A program made the position numbers and the translations under genes. Positions 1 through 8,469 of a DNA stretch of 64,000 bases are shown here, piece after piece. The notes below the pieces were generated by a model that was given only the letters and a program-made list of their open reading frames with translations, was not told the DNA's origin and ran no database searches. The DNA is from Castellaniella sp. S9 (GTDB taxonomy: Bacteria; Pseudomonadota; Gammaproteobacteria; Burkholderiales; Burkholderiaceae_B), in NCBI RefSeq assembly GCF_027257175.1, contig NZ_JAPFGD010000009.1:118105-182104 (forward strand), read 5' to 3'. The first letter of the stretch is position 1. Each line of letters starts with the position of its first letter.

Positions 1-20
1 GCGCGCCAGGAGACCTCCCC

Positions 21-569
21 ATGACGAAATCCCATCTGGCCCATCTCACGTTCAAGGGCCTGCTCATGCTGCTGACGATCCTGCCGCTGGCCTCGCGTGC
101 CGGCGTGCCGCTGATCGTGGTCGAGGACCGTGGCGGTGCATCGGCGCTGCCGTACTACGAAGCACTCAACCTCCAGCCGCGGGACAACGGTGCAGCGCGG
201 TCGCCCATCCCGATGCCGCAGGTTCCCGCGACACCCGCGGATGAGGCTGCGATGCTGCCGGTGCGCAGCGCCAAGCTCACGCCCGGCACCGTCGCGCGAC
301 GGGTGATCGAGGCACCGGGCCTGCGGCCGTTAGTGGTCATTGGCGACGACAAGGCTTCCCGGGACTGGCTGCAGCGCCATGCGGGCTCCTTGCACGAGCG
401 CGGCGCGGTCGGCCTGGTGGTCAATGTCGAGACCGCACAAACCTTGGCGCGGCTGCGCGCACTGGCGCCCGGCGTGCCACTGGCACCCGTGGCGGGCGAT
501 GACCTGGCTGAGCGTCTGGGCTTGAGGCACTACCCGGCGCTGATCACGGCCACCGGCATCGAGCAATGA
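21..569 (+). CDS. ICE conjugation protein, TIGR03765/DUF2859 (PFL_4695) family
   Basis: The 182-residue product starts with a signal peptide (hydrophobic stretch about residues 12-24, likely cut after SRA), so it should act in the periplasm. The C-terminal half (VVIGDDKASRDWL, then GAVGLVVNVET and a final YPALITATGIEQ) matches what I know of the family that sits directly before TraD in PFGI-1-type elements. It has no assigned reaction; a structural or accessory role in the transfer apparatus is inferred from position. TraD starts 4 bases after its stop. The ATG at 21 follows an AGGAG. Confidence 0.85.
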   Translation: MTKSHLAHLTFKGLLMLLTILPLASRAGVPLIVVEDRGGASALPYYEALNLQPRDNGAARSPIPMPQVPATPADEAAMLPVRSAKLTPGTVARRVIEAPGLRPLVVIGDDKASRDWLQRHAGSLHERGAVGLVVNVETAQTLARLRALAPGVPLAPVAGDDLAERLGLRHYPALITATGIEQ

Positions 570-573
570 AGCC

Positions 574-2775
574 ATGTCGGGCAAACAGCCGGTTGAGGTT
601 CTGCTTCGCCCTGCGGTGGAGCTATATACCGTCGCAGCGTGTGCAGGTGCCGCGTTTCTGTCCCTGGTGGCCCCGTGGTCGCTCGCACTGAGCCCCGGCA
701 TGGGCGTCGGCAGCGCGCTGGCGTTCGGCGCCTACGGTGCCATCCGCTACCGCGATGCCCGCGTGATCCTGTGCTATCGGCGCAACATCCGCCGCCTGCC
801 GCGGTACGTGATGACCAGCCGCGACGTGCCGGTCAGCCAGCAGCGGCTCTTCATCGGTCGGGGCTTTCTCTGGGAGCAGAAGCACACCCATCGGCTGATG
901 CAGACGTACCGGCCGGAGTTTCGCCGCTACGTTGAGCCGACACCCGCTTATCGGCTGGCGCGGCGTCTGGAAGAACGGTTGGAGTTCGCGCCGTTTCCGC
1001 TTTCACGCCTGCCGAGGCTCACAGGCTGGGATGTGCCTTTCAACCCCGTTCGGCCGTTGCCGCCCGTGGGGGGCCTGCCGCGATTGCACGGCATCGAGCC
1101 GGAGGAGGTGGACGTCAGCCTGCCGCTGGGCGAGCGCGTCGGGCATTCGCTGGTCTTGGGCACCACCCGCGTGGGCAAGACCCGGCTGGCCGAGTTGTTC
1201 GTGACGCAGGACATCCGGCGCAAGAACGCATCCGGCGAGCATGAGGTCGTCATCGTCATCGACCCCAAGGGCGATGCCGACCTCCTGAAGCGCATGTACG
1301 TCGAGGCCAAGCGCGTGGGCCGCGAGGGTGAGTTCTACATCTTCCATTTGGGCTGGCCGGAAATCAGCGCCCGCTACAACGCGGTGGGTCGCTTCGGTCG
1401 GATCTCGGAAGTGGCGACACGCATCGCGGGACAGCTCTCCGGCGAAGGCAACAGCGCGGCATTCCGCGAGTTCGCATGGCGCTTCGTCAACATCATCGCC
1501 CGCGCCTTGGTGGAACTGGGGCAGCGCCCGGACTACATGCTGATCCAGCGGCACGTCATCAACATCGACGCGCTGTTCATCGAGTACGCCCAGCACTTCT
1601 TCGCCAAGACCGAGCCCAAGGCCTGGGAGGTGATCGTCCAGATCGAGGCCAAGCTCAATGAGAAGAACATCCCGCGCAACATGATCGGGCGCGAGAAGCG
1701 CGTGGTGGCGCTGGAGCAGTACCTTTCCCAGGCGCGCAACTACGACCCGGTACTCGACGGCCTGCGCTCTGCAGTCCGCTACGACAAGACGTACTTCGAC
1801 AAGATCGTCGCATCGTTGCTGCCGCTGCTGGAGAAGCTCACCAGCGGCAAGATCGCCCAGCTCCTGGCCCCGAACTACTCCGACCTGGCCGATCCGCGCC
1901 CGATCTTCGATTGGATGCAAGTCATCAGAAAGCGCGCCGTGGTCTATGTGGGCCTGGATGCGCTCTCGGACGCTGAAGTCGCCGCAGCGGTCGGCAATTC
2001 CATGTTCTCGGATCTAGTATCCGTCGCAGGGCACATCTATAAGCACGGGATCGATGATGGCTTACCCGGTGCATCGGCAGGCACACGCGTGCCGATCAAC
2101 GTGCACGCGGACGAATTCAATGAGTTGATGGGCGACGAGTTCATACCGCTCATCAACAAGGGTGGCGGCGCCGGCCTGCAAGTTACTGCGTACACGCAGA
2201 CGCTCTCGGACATTGAAGCCCGCATTGGCAACCGCGCGAAAGCCGGCCAGGTGATCGGCAACTTCAACAACCTGTTCATGCTCAGGGTCCGGGAGACGGC
2301 CACCGCCGAACTGCTGACCCGGCAATTGCCGAAGGTCGAGGTCTATACGACCACCATCGTCTCCGGTGCGACCGACAGTTCGGACATCCGCGGCGCGACG
2401 GATTTCACCAGCAACACGCAGGACCGTATCAGCATGTCCAGCGTGCCAATGATCGAGCCCTCCCACATCGTCGGCCTGCCCAAGGGGCAGTGCTTCGCGC
2501 TGCTGCAGGGCGGCCAACTCTGGAAAATCAGGATGCCACTGCCGGCGCCGGACCCCGATGAGGCCATGCCGCAGGATCTGCAACAACTGGCGGGCTACAT
2601 GCGCCAGAGCTACACCGATGCCACCCAATGGTGGGAGTTCACCAGTTCCCCAGCCTTACAGGATGCGGCCTTGCCCGACGATCTGCTCGATGACGCCGAG
2701 CTGGCCAAGCCGGTCGAGTCTGCCGCGGCGGCCACCGGCGCCGACGACAGCGCCGAAAACGAGGCCTCGCCATGA
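574..2775 (+). CDS. traD: Type IV coupling protein TraD (SXT/TOL subfamily)
   Basis: This 733-residue ATPase of the VirD4/TraD family brings the relaxase-DNA complex to the transfer channel at the inner membrane. Two hydrophobic segments lie near residues 17-55. The Walker A motif GTTRVGKT is at residues 196-203 and a Walker B-like VVIVIDPKGD follows near residue 228. The C-terminal tail after residue 690 is acidic and alanine-rich. Its length fits the TIGR03743 subfamily. The stop overlaps the start of the next gene by 4 bases, so they are translated as one operon. Confidence 0.95.
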   Translation: MSGKQPVEVLLRPAVELYTVAACAGAAFLSLVAPWSLALSPGMGVGSALAFGAYGAIRYRDARVILCYRRNIRRLPRYVMTSRDVPVSQQRLFIGRGFLWEQKHTHRLMQTYRPEFRRYVEPTPAYRLARRLEERLEFAPFPLSRLPRLTGWDVPFNPVRPLPPVGGLPRLHGIEPEEVDVSLPLGERVGHSLVLGTTRVGKTRLAELFVTQDIRRKNASGEHEVVIVIDPKGDADLLKRMYVEAKRVGREGEFYIFHLGWPEISARYNAVGRFGRISEVATRIAGQLSGEGNSAAFREFAWRFVNIIARALVELGQRPDYMLIQRHVINIDALFIEYAQHFFAKTEPKAWEVIVQIEAKLNEKNIPRNMIGREKRVVALEQYLSQARNYDPVLDGLRSAVRYDKTYFDKIVASLLPLLEKLTSGKIAQLLAPNYSDLADPRPIFDWMQVIRKRAVVYVGLDALSDAEVAAAVGNSMFSDLVSVAGHIYKHGIDDGLPGASAGTRVPINVHADEFNELMGDEFIPLINKGGGAGLQVTAYTQTLSDIEARIGNRAKAGQVIGNFNNLFMLRVRETATAELLTRQLPKVEVYTTTIVSGATDSSDIRGATDFTSNTQDRISMSSVPMIEPSHIVGLPKGQCFALLQGGQLWKIRMPLPAPDPDEAMPQDLQQLAGYMRQSYTDATQWWEFTSSPALQDAALPDDLLDDAELAKPVESAAAATGADDSAENEASP

Positions 2776-3521
2776 AAGATGCCGCCTCGACCGCGCAGCG
2801 GGAGCAGAACCAGCGCCAAGGTCTGATCGTCGGCACCATCACCTTGCCGTTCCGGCTGCTCGGGGTGCTGATCGGCTCGCTGCTGTTCTCCATCGTGGTG
2901 GAGTGCGTCGGCATGCACCTGTTCTGGAAGGAACAGGGCTGGCGCCATTCTCAGCAGATGTTGCAGTACGAAATGGGGCACCTGTCCAATCACTTCACGC
3001 GCAGCGTGGTCGTGCAGGAGCCGGGGCGCACGGCGCACGAGCTGGTGGATACCGGCTACGAATGGGTGTTCGTGCGCTCGGGGCTGCTGGAACGCATGAG
3101 TCAGACCGCTGAGCGCGCCCGCACGCCCAGCCAGGGACAGACGCGGAACTTTCGGTACTTCATCAGCCAGGTCTATGTCTGGGCCGAGAGCTATCTGATT
3201 GCCGCCGCGTTCACGACGTTGACCTTTCTTGTGCGGCTGTTGGTTCTGGCGCTCACGCTGCCCTTGATCTTCACGGCGGCATTCGTCGGGCTGATCGACG
3301 GCTTGGTTCGGCGTGACGTGCGTCGATTTGGCGCCGGGCGTGAATCGGGCTTCATCTACCATCGTGCGAAAGCCAGCCTGATGCCGCTGGCCGTGCTGCC
3401 GTGGATCACCTACCTGGCACTGCCGATCTCGGTGCATCCGCTGCTGATCCTCCTGCCGAGTGCCGCCTTGCTGGGCTTGGCCGTGAGCCTGACCGCCGGC
3501 AGCTTCAAAAAGTATCTCTAG
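2772..3521 (+). CDS. ICE membrane protein, TIGR03747/DUF4400 family
   Basis: A 249-residue inner-membrane protein with one hydrophobic segment near residues 17-45, a soluble stretch, then further segments at about 138-178 and 205-240. A protein of this family always follows TraD in PFGI-1/ICEclc-type elements and probably helps the coupling protein, though no biochemical function is established. It overlaps traD by ATGA. The roughly 100 bases after its stop (3522-3619) hold no gene. Confidence 0.87.
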   Translation: MKDAASTAQREQNQRQGLIVGTITLPFRLLGVLIGSLLFSIVVECVGMHLFWKEQGWRHSQQMLQYEMGHLSNHFTRSVVVQEPGRTAHELVDTGYEWVFVRSGLLERMSQTAERARTPSQGQTRNFRYFISQVYVWAESYLIAAAFTTLTFLVRLLVLALTLPLIFTAAFVGLIDGLVRRDVRRFGAGRESGFIYHRAKASLMPLAVLPWITYLALPISVHPLLILLPSAALLGLAVSLTAGSFKKYL

Positions 3522-3619
3522 ACCATCAATCCGGTCGCCCGCGAGTTCCTATTGTTTGCGGCCTGAAGTCGCCCTGATCTCCACGATCGAGCCATTGCTG
3601 ATCACACAGGAATGGCGCG

Positions 3620-4003
3620 ATGGTGGCTTCAACCTGGCTGCGCGCCGCGCATCGCGGCGTGCCCACTTTTCTCGTGACGGCCCTCCTGATGGGTCAGTCC
3701 CCGATGGCGGTGGCCGAGTCCCCGGCACAGCGCCAGGAACTGGCCGGCGCGCTGCGCCAGCTCGACGCGCTGGAGCGCACCGTGACCGACAGCGCCGCGC
3801 ACACCGCCGTCATTCCGGGCGAGCGCTACCACTTCGACTACCCGCGGCTGCTGGCCGACCTGGCCCGCGTGCGCGCTGGCATCCAGGCCCATCTCACACC
3901 GTCGCGCGCTCAGCCGCGCGACCCCTCCGAACTGGCCGGCGACTATCGCACCGAGCGGCCGGCTGAGCCGCTGCCGGCTACGACTGCGGAGGGCAAGCCA
4001 TGA
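3620..4003 (+). CDS. RAQPRD family ICE protein
   Basis: A 127-residue secreted protein. Its signal peptide ends near residue 32 (MAVAES). The motif that names the family, RAQPRD, is at residues 96-101, followed by PSELAGDYR. The ATG at 3620 gives a sensible signal peptide; an overlapping frame from 3556 gives only low-complexity arginine-rich sequence and was discarded. It overlaps the next gene by ATGA. It is probably a periplasmic part of the mating apparatus. Confidence 0.93.
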   Translation: MVASTWLRAAHRGVPTFLVTALLMGQSPMAVAESPAQRQELAGALRQLDALERTVTDSAAHTAVIPGERYHFDYPRLLADLARVRAGIQAHLTPSRAQPRDPSELAGDYRTERPAEPLPATTAEGKP

Positions 4004-4233
4004 ACGGCGCCCAGGTCTCGGCTTTTCAAGCCAATAGCGGCATCGCGCCTTCCGCGATGGCGACCGTCCTGGTCGGTGTCGTGCTCGCGGTCCTGCTCGT
4101 CTGGGGCGTCTGGGCCATCCGAACGGCCTACGTGGGGTGGTCCGAGAGCCGCCTCAACCAACGCCAGTTCCTCGGCGTCTGCATCCGCTTCGTCGCGATG
4201 TACCTCGTCCTGACTTTCTTCCTCCTCTCCTGA
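4000..4233 (+). CDS. Small ICE membrane protein, TIGR03758/DUF3262 family
   Basis: A 77-residue protein with two hydrophobic segments (about residues 16-37 and 58-76) joined by a short polar loop. Size and topology match the PFL_4701 family found between RAQPRD and TIGR03745 genes. A pilin-like or VirB2-like role is possible from size and place, but this is inference. Confidence 0.87.
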   Translation: MNGAQVSAFQANSGIAPSAMATVLVGVVLAVLLVWGVWAIRTAYVGWSESRLNQRQFLGVCIRFVAMYLVLTFFLLS

Positions 4234-4249
4234 CCTGAAAGGCCTGACC

Positions 4250-4609
4250 ATGCATAACCGCATCCTCACTTCCCGTTTTGCCCAGCGCGCCGCCGTGGCC
4301 CTGGGTGCAGCCGCGCTGCCTGCGCTGTCGTACGCGCAGGGTCTGCCGCAGTTGGAGAACCCGACTCGCGGCACGGGCAACGGCATCATGGAGACGATCC
4401 GCAACTACGGCTACGACATCATCATGCTCGTGGCCCTCCTGGTGGTGGCGTCGATGTTCATCGGTGTCTGCTATCACGCCTACGGCACCTACGCGGAGAT
4501 CCACACCGGCCGCAAGACCTGGGGCCAGTTCGGCCTCACGGTCGCCATTGGCGCCGTGCTGCTCGTGATCGGCATCTGGCTGCTCACCGAAGCCACCGGC
4601 ATCCTGTAA
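4250..4609 (+). CDS. ICE protein, TIGR03745/DUF2976 family, pilin-like
   Basis: A 119-residue protein with a signal peptide (cut near ALSYAQG, residue 27) followed by two membrane segments (about 52-74 and 92-115). Cleaved signal plus two hydrophobic helices is the layout of a conjugative pilin, so I infer a VirB2/TrbC-like role. A purine-rich ribosome site (GAAAGG) precedes the ATG. The gene lies 11 bases before the next one. Confidence 0.87.
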   Translation: MHNRILTSRFAQRAAVALGAAALPALSYAQGLPQLENPTRGTGNGIMETIRNYGYDIIMLVALLVVASMFIGVCYHAYGTYAEIHTGRKTWGQFGLTVAIGAVLLVIGIWLLTEATGIL

Positions 4610-4620
4610 GCGAGGTCGGT

Positions 4621-5031
4621 ATGTCCGAGCAGCAGCACGTCCGTGCGGACGGGACGGTCACGTTCCTTCCACACCGGCTCAACCGCCATCCCATTGTGGT
4701 GCGCGGCCTTACCGCAGACGAACTGTGGATCTGCTGCGGCTTGTCTGGCGGCGCCGGCTTGCTGATCGGCGCGCCGCTGTCCTGGGTGTCCCGCACCATT
4801 GCGCTGGCGCCCACATTCATCGTGCTGGGCGTGGCGTTTGGTGTGTTCGTGGGCGGCGGTATCCTACGTCGGCTCAAGCGCGGCCGTCCCGACACCTGGC
4901 TGTACCGGCAGTTGCAGTGGCGCATCGCCACGAAGCATCCGTTGGCTGCCGGCTGGGTGGGCGGCCACGTGCTGATCTCGCGTTCCGGCTTCTGGACCAC
5001 CCGAAGGTCTGTTGCAAGGGGGACGCGATGA
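4621..5031 (+). CDS. Conjugal transfer protein, TIGR03750/DUF3487 family
   Basis: A 136-residue protein with a polar N-terminus containing LPHRLNRHPIVVRGL, then two close membrane segments (about residues 38-58 and 63-82). In position and shape it resembles VirB3/TraL proteins, which help anchor the VirB4 ATPase; that role is inferred. Its stop overlaps the next ATG by 4 bases. Confidence 0.87.
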   Translation: MSEQQHVRADGTVTFLPHRLNRHPIVVRGLTADELWICCGLSGGAGLLIGAPLSWVSRTIALAPTFIVLGVAFGVFVGGGILRRLKRGRPDTWLYRQLQWRIATKHPLAAGWVGGHVLISRSGFWTTRRSVARGTR

Positions 5032-5717
5032 GCCGTTTCAAGAACGAGATCACCCACCTGCAGGCGCACATTAAGACGCTGCGCCTGGGCGCGGGCGCGC
5101 TGGTCATCGTCGCGCTGGTCATGGGTGGCGGTTGGTGGAGTGCCCCGCGCGATCTGACCATCCACGTCCCGCCTGACCTGCGCTCCGGCAGCACCCGCAA
5201 GTGGTGGGAAGTGCCACCCGAATCGGTCTATGCCTTCACGTTCTACGTGTTCCAGCAGCTCAACCGCTGGCCGACCAATGGCGAGGAAGACTACCCGCGC
5301 AACCTGCACGCGCTCTCGCCATACCTCACGCCAGCCTGTCACGCCTTTCTGCGTGCCGACTACGACTACCGGCGCAGCACCGGCGAGCTGCGCCAGCGCG
5401 TGCGCGGCATCTATGAAATCCCGGGCCGTGGTTATGGCGACGATCCCACCGCCCGCGTGCGCGTCGTCTCCGACCGCGACTGGGTGGTGACGCTAGACAT
5501 CAGCGCCGACGAGTATTACGGCGCTGAGCAGGTCAAGCGCGCCCTGGTGCGCTACCCCATCAAAGTCACGCGGGTGGACGTCGATCCCTCACGCAACCCG
5601 TTCGGCCTGGCGCTCGATTGCTACGACGGCACGCCCCAGCGCATCAACGTCCCGGAGCCGACGCGCCCGACATCTGGCAGGTTGCCTTCGCAAGCGCCTC
5701 AAGGAGAAACCCCATGA
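5028..5717 (+). CDS. ICE protein, TIGR03746/DUF2895 family, TraE/VirB8-like
   Basis: A 229-residue bitopic protein: short cytoplasmic N-terminus, one membrane helix (about residues 21-39) and a periplasmic domain. This is the VirB8/TraE layout, so it is probably a periplasmic scaffold of the secretion channel. I chose ATG 5028 (MSRFKNEITHLQ) because it gives the usual ATGA overlap with the upstream gene; the open frame itself runs back to 4725 but that part shadows the preceding gene. Confidence 0.88.
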   Translation: MSRFKNEITHLQAHIKTLRLGAGALVIVALVMGGGWWSAPRDLTIHVPPDLRSGSTRKWWEVPPESVYAFTFYVFQQLNRWPTNGEEDYPRNLHALSPYLTPACHAFLRADYDYRRSTGELRQRVRGIYEIPGRGYGDDPTARVRVVSDRDWVVTLDISADEYYGAEQVKRALVRYPIKVTRVDVDPSRNPFGLALDCYDGTPQRINVPEPTRPTSGRLPSQAPQGETP

Positions 5718-6640
5718 AGCACTCCTTACAGCATTACTCCCTCGCCTTGCTGGGGCTGCTGGCCGTGGCCTTGGCATCTGCGGCCCAGGCGGTGGAGATC
5801 CTGCGCTGGGAGCGCATGCCGCTGGCCGTTCCCCTGAAGGTCGGCCAGGAGCGCATTGTGTTCATCGACCGGAACGTGCGCGTGGGCGTGCCGGCCGCCG
5901 TGGGCGAGCGCCTGCGGGTGCAGAGCGCGGGCGGCGCGGTGTACCTGCGCGCCAGCGAGCCAATCGAGCCCGCACGGCTGCAACTGCAAGACGCCGACAC
6001 GGGCGCATTGATCCTGCTGGACATTGCGGCCGAGCCGCCCAAGGACGGCGAAGCGGAGCTGGAGCCGGTGCGCATCGTCGAGGGCAATACCGCTTCAGCG
6101 CGCTATGGCGGTCAGCCAGCGGGCGCCGATAAAGTGTCGGCACGCTCTGGTGATTCGACGGGCGCGCCGCCGGCCCGGCGCGAAACGCCGGTCGCGGTCG
6201 TGCTGACGCGGTTTGCCGCGCAGAACCTGTACGCACCGCTGCGTACGGTTGAGCCACTTGCGGGCGTGATGCGCGTCAACCTGCGCCGCAACCTGGACCT
6301 CGGCACGCTGATGCCGACGTTGTCGGTGCGCGCCGTCGCGCTCGCATCCTGGCGCTTGGAGGATCAGTGGGTCACTGCCGTGCGTCTCACGAACAGCAGT
6401 GCCGCCTGGATCACGCTCGACCCGCGCGTGCTGCAAGGCGATTTCCTCACCGCCACTTTCCAGCATGAGGCGTTGGGCCCGCGCGGCACACCGGAGGACA
6501 CCACCACCGTGTACCTGGTAACGCGCGGGCGGGGCCTTGCGCAATCGCTGCTGCCCGCCATTCACCGCTTCGACCCGGCCGTGCATCTGCCGCAACCGAA
6601 TGCGGATGAGAACGGCAAGGAGGCCCGTCATGCGCAGTAA
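5714..6640 (+). CDS. ICE protein, TIGR03749/DUF3438 family, TraK/VirB9-like
   Basis: A 308-residue exported protein. ATG 5714 is preceded by AAGGAG and gives a clear signal peptide (LALLGLLAVALASAAQA). The rest is soluble and rich in beta-prone stretches, with a low-complexity linker around residues 120-160. Family and gene order point to the outer-membrane core complex (TraK/VirB9 position). It overlaps the next gene by 11 bases. Confidence 0.87.
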   Translation: MKHSLQHYSLALLGLLAVALASAAQAVEILRWERMPLAVPLKVGQERIVFIDRNVRVGVPAAVGERLRVQSAGGAVYLRASEPIEPARLQLQDADTGALILLDIAAEPPKDGEAELEPVRIVEGNTASARYGGQPAGADKVSARSGDSTGAPPARRETPVAVVLTRFAAQNLYAPLRTVEPLAGVMRVNLRRNLDLGTLMPTLSVRAVALASWRLEDQWVTAVRLTNSSAAWITLDPRVLQGDFLTATFQHEALGPRGTPEDTTTVYLVTRGRGLAQSLLPAIHRFDPAVHLPQPNADENGKEARHAQ

Positions 6641-8039
6641 CGGACTCCTGAAGTGGCTGATGATCCCAGTGGCCCTCCTGGTGCTGTTCATCGGCGTCCG
6701 TCTGTTCTCGGGCGGCGGACCTTCGACACTTTCCCAAGCCGACGCGGGGAGCCAGCTCACGCCCGAAGAGATGAAGGCGCTGGGCATCGAGGGCGATACC
6801 CCGCGCGATACCGTCGCCACGCTGGTCGCGCAGGTCAAGCAACTGCGCACCGAGCTTCAGACCGCGCTGTCCGACAACAAGTCTCAGCGCGAGGAAAACC
6901 AACGCCTGCGCCAGCGCGAGAACTCGATCGATCAGCGCATCAACGCCGCGCTCGAAGCCGAGCGTTCCAACCTGCGGCGCGACCAGCAGCAAGCCGCGAG
7001 CGAGCGCCAGCAAACCGAAGGCTTGCTCGCGGACTTGCAGCGACGCCTGGAGGCGATCGGCGGTCGTGGCGGCGGCCATGCCGACCTGCCGGTGGGCCTG
7101 GGACTGCGCGACGGCGACGAGGCCGGGATGGAAGGCGGCGTGCGCTGGGTGGAACCGGACGACGCGAAGAAGGCTGAGGCGCGCGGCTCGTCCAGTGGCG
7201 CCATGAGCTTTCCGACGAGCTTTGGACCGGCGCAGCGCACGCTGGAAACCACGGCGGAAACCGTGGCGAACGCGGGCGCACGCGCCGCCGGCGTCAAGAC
7301 CGCCAAGGCTGTTTATACGGTTCCGACAAACTCCACCCTCATGGGATCGGTGGCGATGACCGCGCTAATCGGCCGTGTGCCGATCGACGGCACCGTGAAC
7401 GACCCGTACCCCTTCAAAGTCCTGGTGGGCCCCGACAACCTCACGGCCAACGGCATCGATATTCCCGACGTGGCGGGCGCCGTGTTCAGCGGCACAGCCT
7501 CGGGCGACTGGACGCTCTCGTGCGTGCGCGGCCAGGTGCGCAGCATTACGTTCGTCTTTCATGACGGAACCATCCGCACCATTCCCGAGGACCGCGAGGG
7601 CAACCAGCAGAACAACCAGCAACGCGATGGCCTGGGCTGGATCAGCGATCCCTATGGCATTCCCTGCGTCAGTGGGGAGCGGCGCAGCAACGCCCAGCAG
7701 TACCTCGGTTCGCAGGCCCTGATCACCGCGGCCGGTGCCGGCGTGGCCTCGCTCATCGAAAGCGACAGCGGCCAGATGTCCTACGTCGGCTCGGACGGCT
7801 CCATCGGCACTGTGGGCATCAGTGGTCAGGAGGCCGTGGGCCGGATTCTCGCCGGTGGCGTCCAGGAAATGTCGAACTGGGTCAACAAGCTCTACGGGCA
7901 GGCCTTCGCCGCCGTCTATGTGCGGCCCGGCGCGAAAGTCGCTGTCCACCTCGAAAAACCCCTTGCCATCGACTTCGACCCCGAGGGTCGCAAGGTCGAT
8001 CACCGCGCAGGAGAAAGCCATGCTCTCGAACTTGACTGA
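6630..8039 (+). CDS. ICE protein, TIGR03752 family, TraB/VirB10-like
   Basis: A 469-residue protein of the PFL_4705 family. ATG 6630 follows AAGGAGG and gives MRSNGLLKWLMIPVALLVLF, a single N-terminal membrane anchor. Residues about 60-150 are charged and heptad-like (coiled coil), as in TraB. The C-terminal part carries the VirB10-type beta-barrel region. It should span the periplasm and link inner and outer membrane parts of the channel. It overlaps the next gene by 20 bases. Confidence 0.9.
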   Translation: MRSNGLLKWLMIPVALLVLFIGVRLFSGGGPSTLSQADAGSQLTPEEMKALGIEGDTPRDTVATLVAQVKQLRTELQTALSDNKSQREENQRLRQRENSIDQRINAALEAERSNLRRDQQQAASERQQTEGLLADLQRRLEAIGGRGGGHADLPVGLGLRDGDEAGMEGGVRWVEPDDAKKAEARGSSSGAMSFPTSFGPAQRTLETTAETVANAGARAAGVKTAKAVYTVPTNSTLMGSVAMTALIGRVPIDGTVNDPYPFKVLVGPDNLTANGIDIPDVAGAVFSGTASGDWTLSCVRGQVRSITFVFHDGTIRTIPEDREGNQQNNQQRDGLGWISDPYGIPCVSGERRSNAQQYLGSQALITAAGAGVASLIESDSGQMSYVGSDGSIGTVGISGQEAVGRILAGGVQEMSNWVNKLYGQAFAAVYVRPGAKVAVHLEKPLAIDFDPEGRKVDHRAGESHALELD

Positions 8040-8469
8040 CTTGACCCGTGGCCTTGCGCTGGCCGTTGCCGTTGCGGTGCTCGGCGGCTGCGCCACCAGC
8101 AAGGAAAAGCTGCTGCCCCACGGTAGCAGCACGATGATGGACATTTGGCAGCAGGAAGCCGGCGACGGTGGCGGCGGTGCTGGCCAGGTAGCGCGCAGGC
8201 AATTGCTCGATGCGCGTCAAAGCCTGCGTCGGCCGCTGACCGAAGCGGACGTGCAGGCCGCACCTTCTGAGCAGATGCGCTACACGCGCACGGCGCGCAA
8301 CGAAGTCTATCGCCAATTTCAGCGCCTGCCGAATCCCGACCTTGTGATGTATGTGTTCCCCCACCTGGCGGGCACCGACCCCATACCTGTGCCGGGCTAC
8401 ACGACCGTTTTCCCCCTGTACCAGCGTACCCAGTACGCCATGCCGGGCGAGCGCGTGGAGGATTATTGA
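8020..8469 (+). CDS. Conjugal transfer lipoprotein, TIGR03751 family (TraV/VirB7 position)
   Basis: A 149-residue lipoprotein. Starting at ATG 8020, the signal peptide ends in a lipobox LGGC, so the mature protein is anchored by a lipidated cysteine near residue 24. It sits between the TraB-like protein and the ATPase, the place of TraV. The stop overlaps the ATG of the ATPase gene by one base. Confidence 0.88.
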   Translation: MLSNLTDLTRGLALAVAVAVLGGCATSKEKLLPHGSSTMMDIWQQEAGDGGGGAGQVARRQLLDARQSLRRPLTEADVQAAPSEQMRYTRTARNEVYRQFQRLPNPDLVMYVFPHLAGTDPIPVPGYTTVFPLYQRTQYAMPGERVEDY